Shown here: positions 17,565 to 26,610 of the stretch, one piece after another
Layout of the letters: each line of letters starts with the position of its first letter
Position numbering within the stretch: position 1 is the first letter of the stretch
Origin: MedAcidi-G1 sp002713545
GTDB taxonomy: Bacteria; Actinomycetota; Acidimicrobiia; Acidimicrobiales; MedAcidi-G1
NCBI GenBank assembly: GCA_964013895.1
Contig: CAXGYF010000006.1
Location: forward strand, 1 to 59,736
DNA: 59,736 bases
Reading direction: 5' to 3'
Position numbers and translations under genes: made by a program
Notes under the pieces: model-generated
Seen by the model: only the letters and a program-made list of their open reading frames with translations
Databases searched by the model: none
What the model was told of the DNA's origin: nothing

Positions 17565-18644
17565 ATGGACTTTGACCTCCCAGAAGAACATCATGAAATC
17601 ACTGAATTGGCTGACCGTATTCTCCAAGACCACATAGATATAGAGGTTTTAAGAGAAATAGAAGCATCGTCGGAATGGTTCGACAAAGAACTCTGGGGCA
17701 AGTTTGCTTCTTCAGGACTGATAGGGGCAATGCTTAAAGAAGATGTTGGGGGTGCCGGCTTAGATATAGTCGCTCTGGTCTGTTTACTCCGCTCACAGGG
17801 ACAATATGTAGCACCCATCCCCCTACTGCCGACATTGGTTTCTGCTGTGACCTTGGACAAATTTGGCACAGAAGCTAAACGCAACTCTTTATTGCCTAAA
17901 GTGGCTGATGGCTCGAAAATACTGACTTTCGCATCTCAGGAATTCTTAAATGATCAATTTATGGAACCTAGCACCTCTTATGAAAACGGTTTTATAGCAG
18001 GGACTAAGATTGTCGTCGAATATGCAAACCATGCTGATTCAGCTTTAGTGACGGCCATGGACGATGACGAACCTTCTGTTTTCATAGTGGATCTAGAAGA
18101 TCCAAATATCACCATGCAGGCTACCGACTCGACTCGGGGTGAACCTCTTTGGGAGGTATCTTTCAAGGAGGCACCTGCTGAGAAAATAGGCGGCAGGGAA
18201 AGTGTCGCTTGGCTTTATCAGATTTTACTAATTAGCCTTTGTGCGACCCAGTTGGGAGTAACTGAAACAGCGCTCAAAATGACCGCCTCATACACCAGCG
18301 AAAGAGAACAATTCGGAAGGCCACTTGCCACTTTTCAGGCCGTAACCCAACGTTTAGCAGATCAATTCATAAATGTAGGCGGTATAAGACTTACGACATT
18401 CTCTGCAGCTTGGCGTCTCAGTGCGGGCCTTGATGCCCTCGAAGATGTTCTAGTAGCTAAATGGTGGGCTTCAGAACGCGCCACAGAAATCGCGCACGCT
18501 ACTCAACACTGCCATGGCGGAATGGGAGTTTCAAAAGATTACCCTCTCTACCGTTACACGCTCTGGAACAAGCACATTACTACCTCAATGGGAGCAGGGA
18601 CCCAAACATTGCGTTCCCTGGGTTCCCTTTTGGCTTCAAATTAA
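17565..18644 (+). CDS. Acyl-CoA dehydrogenase (third of three; beta-type)
   Basis: 359 residues, shorter than the two before. It has the C-terminal SEREQFGRPLATFQAVTQR and QHCHGGMGVSKDYPLYR segments, but lacks the GGTxEIQR tail and the SEPxAGSD loop (here FASQEFLNDQ), as seen in the partner subunits (FadE27/28/32 type) of heteromeric actinobacterial enzymes. Probably forms an alpha2-beta2 complex with the product at 16370. That pairing is inference from family and adjacency. Confidence 0.85.
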   Translation: MDFDLPEEHHEITELADRILQDHIDIEVLREIEASSEWFDKELWGKFASSGLIGAMLKEDVGGAGLDIVALVCLLRSQGQYVAPIPLLPTLVSAVTLDKFGTEAKRNSLLPKVADGSKILTFASQEFLNDQFMEPSTSYENGFIAGTKIVVEYANHADSALVTAMDDDEPSVFIVDLEDPNITMQATDSTRGEPLWEVSFKEAPAEKIGGRESVAWLYQILLISLCATQLGVTETALKMTASYTSEREQFGRPLATFQAVTQRLADQFINVGGIRLTTFSAAWRLSAGLDALEDVLVAKWWASERATEIAHATQHCHGGMGVSKDYPLYRYTLWNKHITTSMGAGTQTLRSLGSLLASN

Positions 18645-18648
18645 AAAG

Positions 18649-20001
18649 ATGCCACATCACGATCTTTTAATCATCGGGGCGGGGTCGGGTAATACGATTA
18701 TCGGACCTGAACACGATCACCTTGATATTGCGATCGCTGAACCAGCTGAATTTGGAGGGACATGCATGAATCGTGGTTGCATTCCCTCAAAAATGCTGGT
18801 TTATGCTGCAGATCTTTCGATGAACGCTCAAACCGCAAATAAACTTGGTGTCAAATCTTCATTTTCCGGTGTCGACTGGCGAGCAATTCAAACAAGAATT
18901 TTTGGAAGAATAGACCCTATAGCTGAAGCCGGTCTGAGTTATCGTGAAAATCTTGAAAATGTAACGGTGTATAGAGATAAAGCTGCTTTTCTCTCTGAAA
19001 AAACTCTTTCAATAGCCGGAGAAGTGGTTTCTGCTGACCAGATCGTCATAGCGGCAGGCGCCCAGCCTGACATTCCTCAACTATCGGGTTTGAGCGAAAC
19101 ACCCTTCCACACTTCTGACTCCATTATGAGAATTAGCGAGCTGCCTGATCGAATTGTAATTATTGGTGGTGGTTTTATTGCAATAGAAATGGCTCATATT
19201 TTTGGAGCTTTTGGTTCCGAGGTAATAATGGTTTTACGTGGTGAAGAATTCTTACGCGAGGCAGACCCCTCTATACGCAAGCGAATCACAGAGATATATA
19301 AGGAAAGATTTACTGTCTACCTTTCAGAGGAAGTTGAGCATGTCTCACACGAAGAGAAATTTTTTATCAACTTAAAAAAGGGAACTGACATCGAAGCAGA
19401 CGAACTTTTGATAGCAACTGGCCGCAATCCCAATACAGATTCTTTAAAACCTGAAAAAGGTGGCGTTCGTTGTGACGAATCCGGTTATGTCATAACAGAT
19501 GAGTATTTACGTACTTCAGCTGAAGGAGTTTGGGCTTTGGGGGATATAACAAACCCTCTTCAACTGAAACACACTGCTAATGCAGAAGCGAGAATAGTTT
19601 CTAATAACTTGTTAAATCCGAAAAATTTGATAAAAATTGATCGTTCCGTAATTCCCAAAGCAGTCTTCGGCAACCCGCAAATAGCTAGTGTAGGTCCCAC
19701 TGAAGATGACCTATTGAGAGATAAAGTCCCATACCTCAAATCCGTTAGAGACTATTCTGATACTGCATTTGGCTGGGCTATGGAGGATCAACAGGGATTC
19801 GTGAAGTTGCTAATCGATCCCGCCACCCGTCTTCTTCTGGGGGCTCATATCATTGGCTACCAGGCATCTACTCTTATTCAACAATTGGTCACCGCTATGA
19901 ATGTTTCTATAACAGTTGACGAATTAGCTCGCAATCAGCTTTATGTTCACCCTGCGCTACCTGAAGTTATTGAACAAGCATTATTAGGTTTTGAAGAATA
20001 G
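18649..20001 (+). CDS. mtr: Mycothione reductase
   Basis: 450 residues from the ATG at 18649, four bases after the ACAD stop; a longer frame from 18514 overlaps the ACAD and is rejected. Flavoprotein disulfide reductase with GAGSGN at 10-15, the redox pair in GGTCMNRGCIPSKML (Cys39, Cys44), VIIGGGFIAIEMA for NADPH, WALGDITN and a C-terminal HPALPE with the base His. GSGN and SKMLVYAADL distinguish mycothione reductase from glutathione and lipoamide reductases. It keeps mycothiol reduced with NADPH. Mycothiol is restricted to actinobacteria, so the gene also points to the host phylum. Confidence 0.85.
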   Translation: MPHHDLLIIGAGSGNTIIGPEHDHLDIAIAEPAEFGGTCMNRGCIPSKMLVYAADLSMNAQTANKLGVKSSFSGVDWRAIQTRIFGRIDPIAEAGLSYRENLENVTVYRDKAAFLSEKTLSIAGEVVSADQIVIAAGAQPDIPQLSGLSETPFHTSDSIMRISELPDRIVIIGGGFIAIEMAHIFGAFGSEVIMVLRGEEFLREADPSIRKRITEIYKERFTVYLSEEVEHVSHEEKFFINLKKGTDIEADELLIATGRNPNTDSLKPEKGGVRCDESGYVITDEYLRTSAEGVWALGDITNPLQLKHTANAEARIVSNNLLNPKNLIKIDRSVIPKAVFGNPQIASVGPTEDDLLRDKVPYLKSVRDYSDTAFGWAMEDQQGFVKLLIDPATRLLLGAHIIGYQASTLIQQLVTAMNVSITVDELARNQLYVHPALPEVIEQALLGFEE

Positions 20002-20016
20002 GCAGAATAGGAAAAT

Positions 20017-20877
20017 ATGAAAGAAATAAATAACGAAATCGCGTTGATCACCGGTGGTGCTTCCGGAATTGGTCTTTCGATAGGTAAACGTTTAGGCGAA
20101 GCAGGAATGAAAGTAGTTTTAGCTGATATTGAAGTTCCTGTTCTGGAAGAAGCTGTAGAGGAACTTAAAGAGCTCGGCTGTAACGCCATGGGGATTCACT
20201 GCGACGTAAGCGACATAACCTCTATGGAAGAAATGAAGACCCAGATCGAAGAAGAATTCGGTGCTCCTAAAGTGGTTTGTCTTAATGCCGGCGTAGGATT
20301 TGGTTCTTCTATTTCAGAAGCAACTATAAGTGACTGGGAATGGGTCATGGGGGTTAATCTATGGGGAGTCATAAATGGTTTACACACTTTCCTTCCATCG
20401 ATAAAAGAAATAGACGAAGGGCACATTGTTTTCACCGCATCTATCGCTGGACTTATCTCTGTTCCAAATCTTGGACCTTACAACGCTACTAAATTTGCGG
20501 TCGTATCAATAGCAGAAACACTGCGTCAAGAATTATTAACAGAAAATTCTAAAGTAGGTGTGAGTTGTCTCTGTCCTGGGTTTGTATCAACAAACATATT
20601 TAACTCTGAAAGAAACCGTCCAGAGGGTCTACTTAACAGTTCAACTGATGACTTAACTGAAGAAGAACTTCTTCAAAGAGAAGCATTTATGGAGTGGATG
20701 GGCGCTAATGCTAAGCAACCTGGCGAAGTTGCCGAACTCGTGTATCAAGCAATTGCAAATGATAAGTTTTGGATTTTCACTGATGATCAGCATCTAAACG
20801 CTGTTAAATCAAGACATTCTTCAATAGTCAACGGTGACGAATTGCCATGGCCCGCACCGCCTCTGATAGATCTCTAA
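20017..20877 (+). CDS. Short-chain dehydrogenase/reductase
   Basis: 286 residues: ITGGASGIG at 11-19, Asp37 after strand 2 (LADIE) favouring NAD, LNAG at 89-92, Ser142, and YNATK with Tyr155 and Lys159. The C-terminal extension (FWIFTDDQH) is common in a mycobacterial SDR subgroup. Fifteen bases behind mtr and presumably co-transcribed. Convergent with the acyl-CoA ligase, with zero spacing between the two ends. Confidence 0.88.
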   Translation: MKEINNEIALITGGASGIGLSIGKRLGEAGMKVVLADIEVPVLEEAVEELKELGCNAMGIHCDVSDITSMEEMKTQIEEEFGAPKVVCLNAGVGFGSSISEATISDWEWVMGVNLWGVINGLHTFLPSIKEIDEGHIVFTASIAGLISVPNLGPYNATKFAVVSIAETLRQELLTENSKVGVSCLCPGFVSTNIFNSERNRPEGLLNSSTDDLTEEELLQREAFMEWMGANAKQPGEVAELVYQAIANDKFWIFTDDQHLNAVKSRHSSIVNGDELPWPAPPLIDL

Positions 20878-22500
20878 TCATAAAGATTGAGCTTTCTTAC
20901 GTGCCCACCTGTAGTCGGATTTTCCATTGGGTCCACGCTTGAGCTTCTCAACGAAGATCACACTTTTAGGTACTTTGTAGCCTGCTAAACGTTCTTTTAC
21001 GTCTTTTAGCAACTCAGCCTCTCTCAAGGTTTCTCCTTTTCTAACTTCTACCAGCGCCGTGACTGCTTCCCCCCAGCGTTCATCAGGGAGACCCACTACA
21101 TTACAGTCGACGACTAAAGGATTTATTTTTAAAGCTTCTTCGACTTCTTCGGGAAAAACTTTCTCACCGCCCGTGTTTATACACTCTGAACCTCTGCCCA
21201 ATAGCGTGATGGATCCGTTTTTCTCAATTGTTGCCCAATCGCCAGGTATTGACCATCTTCTACCATTGATTGTTGGAAAGGTTGCTTCTGTTTTTTCAGG
21301 ATCCTTGTAATATCCAACTGGCAACGGGTAACCCAACGCGAGTTTTCCGATTTTTTTAGAGCCAGGTTCAATTTCTTCACCATCCTCTGAAAGAACTCTC
21401 GTGTGCTCACCAAGAAAAAATTTTGCTGTGCCCGTATCTTTTTTTCTTCGCGAAGTTACTTGTTTACCCATGCCAGTTCCTTCACTAGAACCCAACGCAT
21501 CCAAAATAGTGCAACTATGGAGATTCAGAAGACGCTCTTTCAGAGGGGCGCTGAACATCACACCTGATGACATCACGAGCCGCAAAGAAGAAATATCCCG
21601 AATAGTACCGTTTTCTAGGGATGCTTCAAGTTCGTCAATCATGGGTCGAGCAAAAGCGTCTCCGACAATTGTGAGCATTGTTACTTTGCACTTTTCTACC
21701 ATTTCCCAAAGTTCTTTAGGGTCAAATGTTCTGGAAGAAAGCGTAGCTACCAATCCTCCATGCATATGAGTACCCAAAGCGGTGAGACTAGAAGTTCCAT
21801 GCATTAATGGTGCAGCGCATAATTGCCTTATCTCTTTACCTTCACCTGTAACCCTTTTAGCTATCTCGGCAGCTTCTTCGAAATTTTCCGGCACTTTCTC
21901 GCCAAGTGAACGAAAAGTTTCTGTCATCCCGCCCATAAGTCCGGCATGCGACCACATAACTGCTTTAGGACTGCCGGTTGTGCCACCCGTATAAAGAAAC
22001 CAAAGGTCATCGCCTGATCTGTCGATCCGAGGCAGTGGGTCATTATTTACAGCGTCTTCATAATCGGTAATCCAATCCTCAGACGGGCCTTCACCAATTC
22101 TTAAAAAAACTTTCAGTTTAGGGCACCTTGAACGCACAGAGTCAACTCGTTCGGTCAGACTCGAATCGAATAGGAGTGCTTCAGCGTCGGCATTATTCAA
22201 AATGTAAGCTAACTCATCATCCAGATACCGATAGTTAACATTTGCGGGAATCGCCCTTATTTTAAAAGCTGCAAATTGACCTTCCAGATATTCCGAACCG
22301 TTGTAACAATAAAAAGCTACTTTTGAGTCACGTTTCAAGCCTTTTTCGGAAAAAGTTTTCGCTAACGATGCTGAACGCTTTTCAAATTCTTCCCAGGATT
22401 CTGAATTTTCACTCGAATATATAGCTGTCAGATCACCTATTTGGTCGCTAATTGCTTCCCATGCAGTAGCGATATTTAGATTCCCATAGGTTGCAGACAC
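20878..22500 (-). CDS. Acyl-CoA synthetase (AMP-forming ligase)
   Basis: 540 residues, ANL superfamily. The P-loop YTGGTTGSPKA is at 170-180, the central DALGSSEGTG motif near 338, and the C-terminal domain has INTGGEKVFPEEVEE and the catalytic Lys in GPNGKSDYRW near 531. It activates a fatty or steroid-like carboxylic acid to acyl-CoA through an acyl-adenylate. It faces the ACAD operon and probably supplies its substrates. The closest named group is FadD-type long-chain or steroid acid ligases; chain preference is not readable. Confidence 0.9.
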   Translation of the reverse strand: MSATYGNLNIATAWEAISDQIGDLTAIYSSENSESWEEFEKRSASLAKTFSEKGLKRDSKVAFYCYNGSEYLEGQFAAFKIRAIPANVNYRYLDDELAYILNNADAEALLFDSSLTERVDSVRSRCPKLKVFLRIGEGPSEDWITDYEDAVNNDPLPRIDRSGDDLWFLYTGGTTGSPKAVMWSHAGLMGGMTETFRSLGEKVPENFEEAAEIAKRVTGEGKEIRQLCAAPLMHGTSSLTALGTHMHGGLVATLSSRTFDPKELWEMVEKCKVTMLTIVGDAFARPMIDELEASLENGTIRDISSLRLVMSSGVMFSAPLKERLLNLHSCTILDALGSSEGTGMGKQVTSRRKKDTGTAKFFLGEHTRVLSEDGEEIEPGSKKIGKLALGYPLPVGYYKDPEKTEATFPTINGRRWSIPGDWATIEKNGSITLLGRGSECINTGGEKVFPEEVEEALKINPLVVDCNVVGLPDERWGEAVTALVEVRKGETLREAELLKDVKERLAGYKVPKSVIFVEKLKRGPNGKSDYRWARKKAQSL

Positions 22501-22567
22501 ACTTTGAGGTTATCGCACTCATTTAATGAGACCTAGCGTGGGCCTAAAGCCCTCTATGATCTATGTA

Positions 22568-23656
22568 ATGGGAAATACTTTTGGTTCTTTATTTAAAATT
22601 TCCACGTGGGGTGAAAGTCACGGAGGGGGTGTCGGAGTAGTTATAGACGGCTGCCCTTCTTTACTTCCCCTAACGGAAGCTGATATTCAACGTGATCTCG
22701 ACAGGAGACGTCCGGGGCAGAGCAGGATTACAACTCAACGTGACGAATCAGACAAAGCGGAGATACTTTCGGGTGTATTCGAGGGAAAAACGATTGGAGC
22801 CCCAATTGCAATTTTGGTCAGAAACGAAGATGCAAAGCCTGCCGCATACGAACACCTGAAAGATACTTACAGACCTTCACATGCCGATTTCACTTATGAA
22901 GCTAAATACGGGATCCGTAACTGGCAGGGCGGTGGCCGCTCTAGCGCACGCGAAACGATAGGAAGGGTGGCTGCTGGTGCAGTGGCCAGAGCGCTTTTAA
23001 GTGAAACAACCCAAATAGAAGTTATCGCTTGGGTTTCACAAATTCATAATATAAAAGCAAATGTCGAAACAGAAACTGTCAATATAGATGACATAGAGGC
23101 AGAAATAACTCGATGTCCCGATCACGACGCATCAGAAGCGATGACTGCCGCAATAACTGATGCGAGAAAAAATGGCGACTCGCTCGGAGGTATCGTCACA
23201 TGCCTGGTAAGAGGTGTGCCTCCTGGCCTTGGAGTTCCTGTTTTTGACCGAATTGAAGCCGACTTAGCCAAAGCAGTTCTCTCATTACCTGCATCTAAAG
23301 GTTTTGACATAGGCAGCGGATTCTCTGCTGTTGAAATGACAGGAAGTGAGCATAATGACGCTTTTGAACCAGGTGCTTCCAGTCCAGTCACTACCTCTAA
23401 CCATTCAGGCGGTGTGCAAGGCGGAATTACAAACGGCTCTGAAATAATCTTCCGTGTGGCGTTCAAACCCACAGCAACGATCTCCACTCCTCAAGAGACA
23501 GTCGACAGCAGCAACAAACCAGTCACTTTAGAAGCTAAAGGACGACACGACCCGTGTGTTTTACCAAGAGCTGTTCCTATGGTCGAAGCTATGACTCTTC
23601 TAGTAATGGCAGACCATTGGCTTAGGAATCAATCTGCAAAAATTCCCACTCAATGA
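22568..23656 (+). CDS. aroC: Chorismate synthase
   Basis: 362 residues from ATG 22568; the upstream frame start at 22526 adds 14 atypical residues. MGNTFGSLFKISTWGESHGG, RPGQSRITTQRDE and GGRSSARETIGRVAAGA are chorismate synthase signatures. It converts EPSP to chorismate with reduced FMN. The N-terminus MGNTFG is the form typical of cyanobacteria, plants and proteobacteria, whereas typical actinobacterial enzymes start MLRWxTAGESHG. No other shikimate gene is nearby. Confidence 0.93.
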   Translation: MGNTFGSLFKISTWGESHGGGVGVVIDGCPSLLPLTEADIQRDLDRRRPGQSRITTQRDESDKAEILSGVFEGKTIGAPIAILVRNEDAKPAAYEHLKDTYRPSHADFTYEAKYGIRNWQGGGRSSARETIGRVAAGAVARALLSETTQIEVIAWVSQIHNIKANVETETVNIDDIEAEITRCPDHDASEAMTAAITDARKNGDSLGGIVTCLVRGVPPGLGVPVFDRIEADLAKAVLSLPASKGFDIGSGFSAVEMTGSEHNDAFEPGASSPVTTSNHSGGVQGGITNGSEIIFRVAFKPTATISTPQETVDSSNKPVTLEAKGRHDPCVLPRAVPMVEAMTLLVMADHWLRNQSAKIPTQ

Positions 23657-23686
23657 TATTTTCTTCAAGCTCAATTAAACTACTTA

Positions 23687-24502
23687 ATGAGGTATGAAAT
23701 GAACAATGAAAACAATGCGGAAGCTTCACAGAGGTTTCAAACAAACCTTCCGTTGATGCATGAAATCCCCATTTTCGAAAACTTTGAAGAAGAAAGACAA
23801 CATAGAAAAGAGCGACTAGCAGCAGCTTTTAGAATTTTCGGGCGTTATGGCTTTAGCGAAGGAGTAGCTGGGCACATAACTGCAAGAGACCCAGAAGAAA
23901 CGGAGTGTTTCTGGGTTAATCCATTTGGTATGAATTTCAGTCACATATCTGTTTCCGATCTTCTATTAGTTGATCACAACGGTGACGTGATTGATGGAAA
24001 TTATGCTGTGAATCAGGCGGCATTTGCCATTCATTCTGCTATCCACATGGAGCGACCCGAGATTGTCGCTGCAGCACACTCTCATTCGCTTTTCGGAAAG
24101 GCATTCTCGTCGCTTGGAAAAATGCTTGACCCTTTAACTCAAGATAGTTGCATATTTTACAACAATCATGTTTTATTCGATGATTACACAGGAGTAGTAC
24201 TTGACCCACTTGAAGGTAAAAGAATTGCTGCAGCTCTAGGTCACTGCAAGTCGGCAATACTTAAAAATCATGGTCTTTTAACATTAGGTGAAACCGTAGA
24301 CGAAGCACTTTGGCTTTTCGTTACGATGGAAAGAACCTGTCAAGCCCAATTGCTCGCAGACGCTGCTGGCGGCACTCACCCGATAGATGATGAAACAGCA
24401 GATCTAACCAATAAACAAATTGGAAATGCTTTCTCAGGTTGGTTCAGCGCTCAGCCTTTATTTGACAAAATATTAGTTGATGAACCCGACTTGCTTGACT
24501 AA
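23687..24502 (+). CDS. Class II aldolase/adducin family protein
   Basis: 271 residues (or 267 from the second ATG at 23699). Metal ligands of class II aldolases are present in AAAHSHSLFGKAF and in LKNHGLLTLGETVDEAL; the N-terminal GHITARDPE segment is also typical. Related proteins act as fuculose-phosphate aldolases, decarboxylases or dehydratases; in actinobacteria this subgroup is usually unassigned. It follows aroC by 30 bases and converges on the nuclease-like gene. Confidence 0.85.
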   Translation: MRYEMNNENNAEASQRFQTNLPLMHEIPIFENFEEERQHRKERLAAAFRIFGRYGFSEGVAGHITARDPEETECFWVNPFGMNFSHISVSDLLLVDHNGDVIDGNYAVNQAAFAIHSAIHMERPEIVAAAHSHSLFGKAFSSLGKMLDPLTQDSCIFYNNHVLFDDYTGVVLDPLEGKRIAAALGHCKSAILKNHGLLTLGETVDEALWLFVTMERTCQAQLLADAAGGTHPIDDETADLTNKQIGNAFSGWFSAQPLFDKILVDEPDLLD

Positions 24503-24507
24503 TGAAA

Positions 24508-24852
24508 TTATGCTGCGTCTGATAAAAAAAGTCTTTCAATATCACTTCTATAAAGAATGTGGATATTCAGATCAGGTCTTTGCGCCCGCAACCTTCTGAC
24601 TTTTCGATTTTTCCTTGTTACCAGCGACTGTTTTAATGTCGTTACTTCTAGGTATAAATTATGCTCCGGTAAGAAAAAATCTGGCGTGAATGCAGACCGC
24701 GGCTGGCCTTGCGAGTCTCGCTCCAAAACGAAAGTTGTTGGTTCATATTCCCACTTGATTCCATAAAAATCCAACAAAGCCGATATTCGTTCTTCGGACT
24801 CGTGAGCAAATTGAGATGACTCTCGTTCCGGAAGTTTTCTAAGTTCACCCAT
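24508..24852 (-). CDS. PD-(D/E)XK nuclease-like small protein
   Basis: 114 residues. FAHESEERISALLDFYGI is followed by FTPDFFLPEHNLYLEVTTLKQ: Asp58, Glu69 and Lys74 with the preceding Glu20/21 resemble the core of the PD-(D/E)XK fold, as in DUF559-like proteins, but with ExT-x2-K instead of ExK. The C-terminal half is very basic (TRKNRKVRRLRAQRP). Nuclease activity is not shown. It lies 30 bases after the MerR gene; AAGGAG stands about 11 bases before its ATG. Confidence 0.65.
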   Translation of the reverse strand: MGELRKLPERESSQFAHESEERISALLDFYGIKWEYEPTTFVLERDSQGQPRSAFTPDFFLPEHNLYLEVTTLKQSLVTRKNRKVRRLRAQRPDLNIHILYRSDIERLFLSDAA

Positions 24853-24882
24853 TGAAGCAATCTCTCCTTACTTTTCGGGCCA

Positions 24883-25353
24883 CTATTGACCAACCGCCTT
24901 ATGGTCGATATCCGTGCTGTATCTTTCGTCTCCCGGGAAAAGTTCCACGATTTTCGCATCAAGATCTTCTTTGACGCCTGCCATTGGCAAAATGTTTAGA
25001 ACACCTTGTCCGTTATGAATAAGATCGATTATCTCGTCTTCCCCACGTTGAACCATTACGGAGGCGCCTTGGATTACTAAATTGACTTGCACTACATCTT
25101 CATCCAGTTTCTCTTCAAGAAAATCGAAAACTTTTCGGATCAAAGCCAGACGTATTCCTGCATCTATTAGTGCCTTGACAGCTTTCAATTTGAGTAAATC
25201 CCGATATGTATATCTACGTTTCGTTCCACTGCCGCTGGCGTCGGAGAGCGATGGCCTTATCAGATCTGTTCTAGCCCAGTAGTCCAATTGTCTATATGTA
25301 ATGCCAACAATTTTTCTGGCTTCGTCACCGCTATAACCCTGTTCTTGAACCAT
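24883..25353 (-). CDS. MerR-family transcriptional regulator (Rv1830-like)
   Basis: 156 residues from ATG 25353, with GAGGG eight bases upstream; the longer frame to 25395 is unsupported. N-terminal winged helix (EARKIVGITYRQLDYWARTDLI, residues 11-32, then RRYTYRDLLKLKAVKAL). The C-terminal part has no metal-binding Cys. Position after a bifunctional nuclease gene matches Mycobacterium Rv1830, so it is probably the orthologue. Confidence 0.85.
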   Translation of the reverse strand: MVQEQGYSGDEARKIVGITYRQLDYWARTDLIRPSLSDASGSGTKRRYTYRDLLKLKAVKALIDAGIRLALIRKVFDFLEEKLDEDVVQVNLVIQGASVMVQRGEDEIIDLIHNGQGVLNILPMAGVKEDLDAKIVELFPGDERYSTDIDHKAVGQ

Positions 25354-25502
25354 ATTTTTTCCCTCTCTCGCGCGAAAAAAAAGTTTGATTCTCATATTTC
25401 GCTCAGAGAACTACATTGATGTTATTCAACAGGTTAGAACGTAACGAGCTCTCGGTCAACAATCAAGTATCATAAAGACTCAGTTTTTTACACTAAATGG
25501 CT

Positions 25503-25991
25503 TCAACCAGCGAAATCTTCAGGGTTTACGTTGTCAAGAAATTCCCGAAATTGCTCCACTTGGTCATCTGAAATTGGTTCATCTTCCTCAGGAGGCGCTA
25601 TATATCCGGCTTCTTCAAGAACTTCCTCTTCCACAAAAACTTCAGCCCCCATACGAACCGCTAACGCAATTGCATCGGACGGTCGCGCTGAAAGAGCGTC
25701 AACGCCTGCGGGTCCCCGTAAGTAAATGTCAGAATAAAAAGTTCGATCCCTTAGTTGTGTTATTACTACCCTTTCGAGGGTCGCTGAAAAAGTCTCCATA
25801 ACCGTGACAAAAAGATCGTGTGTCATTGGTCTCGGCGGTTCTTGACCAGCAAGAGTTAAACCTATGGCAGTCGCTTCTGGTAAACCTATGAATATTGGCA
25901 GGAGCCTCTCCCCTTCTTTTTCACGAAGAAGTATCACAGGAGTGTTGGAAGGTAAAACCTGCTGGACTCCTACTACTTCCATTTCATTCAT
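25503..25991 (-). CDS. Bifunctional nuclease family protein (Rv1829-like)
   Basis: 162 residues from ATG 25991, which has GGAGG five bases upstream; the TTG at 26003 overlaps that site and is rejected. The VILLREKEGERLLPIFIGLPEA opening and the ARPSDAIALAVRMGAEVFVEE segment are the BFN (DUF151) signature, with an acidic C-terminal tail. Plant and bacterial members show DNase/RNase activity in vitro; the cellular role is uncertain. Lies between hpt and the MerR gene. Confidence 0.88.
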   Translation of the reverse strand: MNEMEVVGVQQVLPSNTPVILLREKEGERLLPIFIGLPEATAIGLTLAGQEPPRPMTHDLFVTVMETFSATLERVVITQLRDRTFYSDIYLRGPAGVDALSARPSDAIALAVRMGAEVFVEEEVLEEAGYIAPPEEDEPISDDQVEQFREFLDNVNPEDFAG

Positions 25992-26012
25992 TCTTGCCTC
26001 CAAAACTATTAA

Positions 26013-26609
26013 CTAACATTCAACTATTTCTTTACCGCGCGCAATTTTTACTATCTCATCTGACAATTCAGATCCCCCATCTGCAAATTCTTTATCTAGA
26101 AGTTCTTGATTTGCAGATACAACTGACGGAAGATTTCTGAACATCCCAAGATGATCAATTCCATACCCGACAATAAAGCCTTCTTGCAGAACGAAACCGG
26201 AGTACTCAACTTCGACTGGAAGCACTCTACGGTCGGAGCGGTCAAAAAGTGTGCAGACCCTAACTTCTGCTGGCTGATGAGTCTCCAGGTGGCGCCGTAG
26301 AAAATCCAACCTAAAGCCGGTATCTACTACGTCTTCGACCAATAAAACGTTTCGACCTGAGACATCGATTCCCAAATCGCGTGTGAGTCTAACTCTTCCA
26401 GTATTTTCCTGAAAAGAAGTTAATGCTAGAAAGTCTGTCTCTATTTCCTGAGTAAGTTTTCTGACTAAATCAGCGAGAAAAGGCAAACACCCTTTTAGCA
26501 CACCTACGACGACATCTCCTTTATTCAGATAGTCGTCAAGCTCACTAGCCAATTCCGTAACTCTGGCGTCAATTTGTTGTTGATTTTGTAATAATTTAGG
26601 AAAATCCAT
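26013..26609 (-). CDS. hpt: Hypoxanthine phosphoribosyltransferase
   Basis: 198 residues. The PRPP-binding loop LLVEDVVDTG is at 89-98, VVGVLKGCLPFLADL near 34-48 forms the phosphate-binding loop, and GFIVGYGID lies near the C-terminus. It salvages hypoxanthine/guanine to IMP/GMP. It sits one base after the ftsR stop and ahead of the bifunctional nuclease gene. The sequence does not settle preference between hypoxanthine, guanine and xanthine. Confidence 0.87.
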   Translation of the reverse strand: MDFPKLLQNQQQIDARVTELASELDDYLNKGDVVVGVLKGCLPFLADLVRKLTQEIETDFLALTSFQENTGRVRLTRDLGIDVSGRNVLLVEDVVDTGFRLDFLRRHLETHQPAEVRVCTLFDRSDRRVLPVEVEYSGFVLQEGFIVGYGIDHLGMFRNLPSVVSANQELLDKEFADGGSELSDEIVKIARGKEIVEC

Positions 26610-26610
26610 C

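Noticed and set aside
18514..18648. N-terminal extension of mycothione reductase by 45 residues
   Set aside because: It overlaps the ACAD coding frame and removes the GAGSGN motif from its normal position near residue 10.
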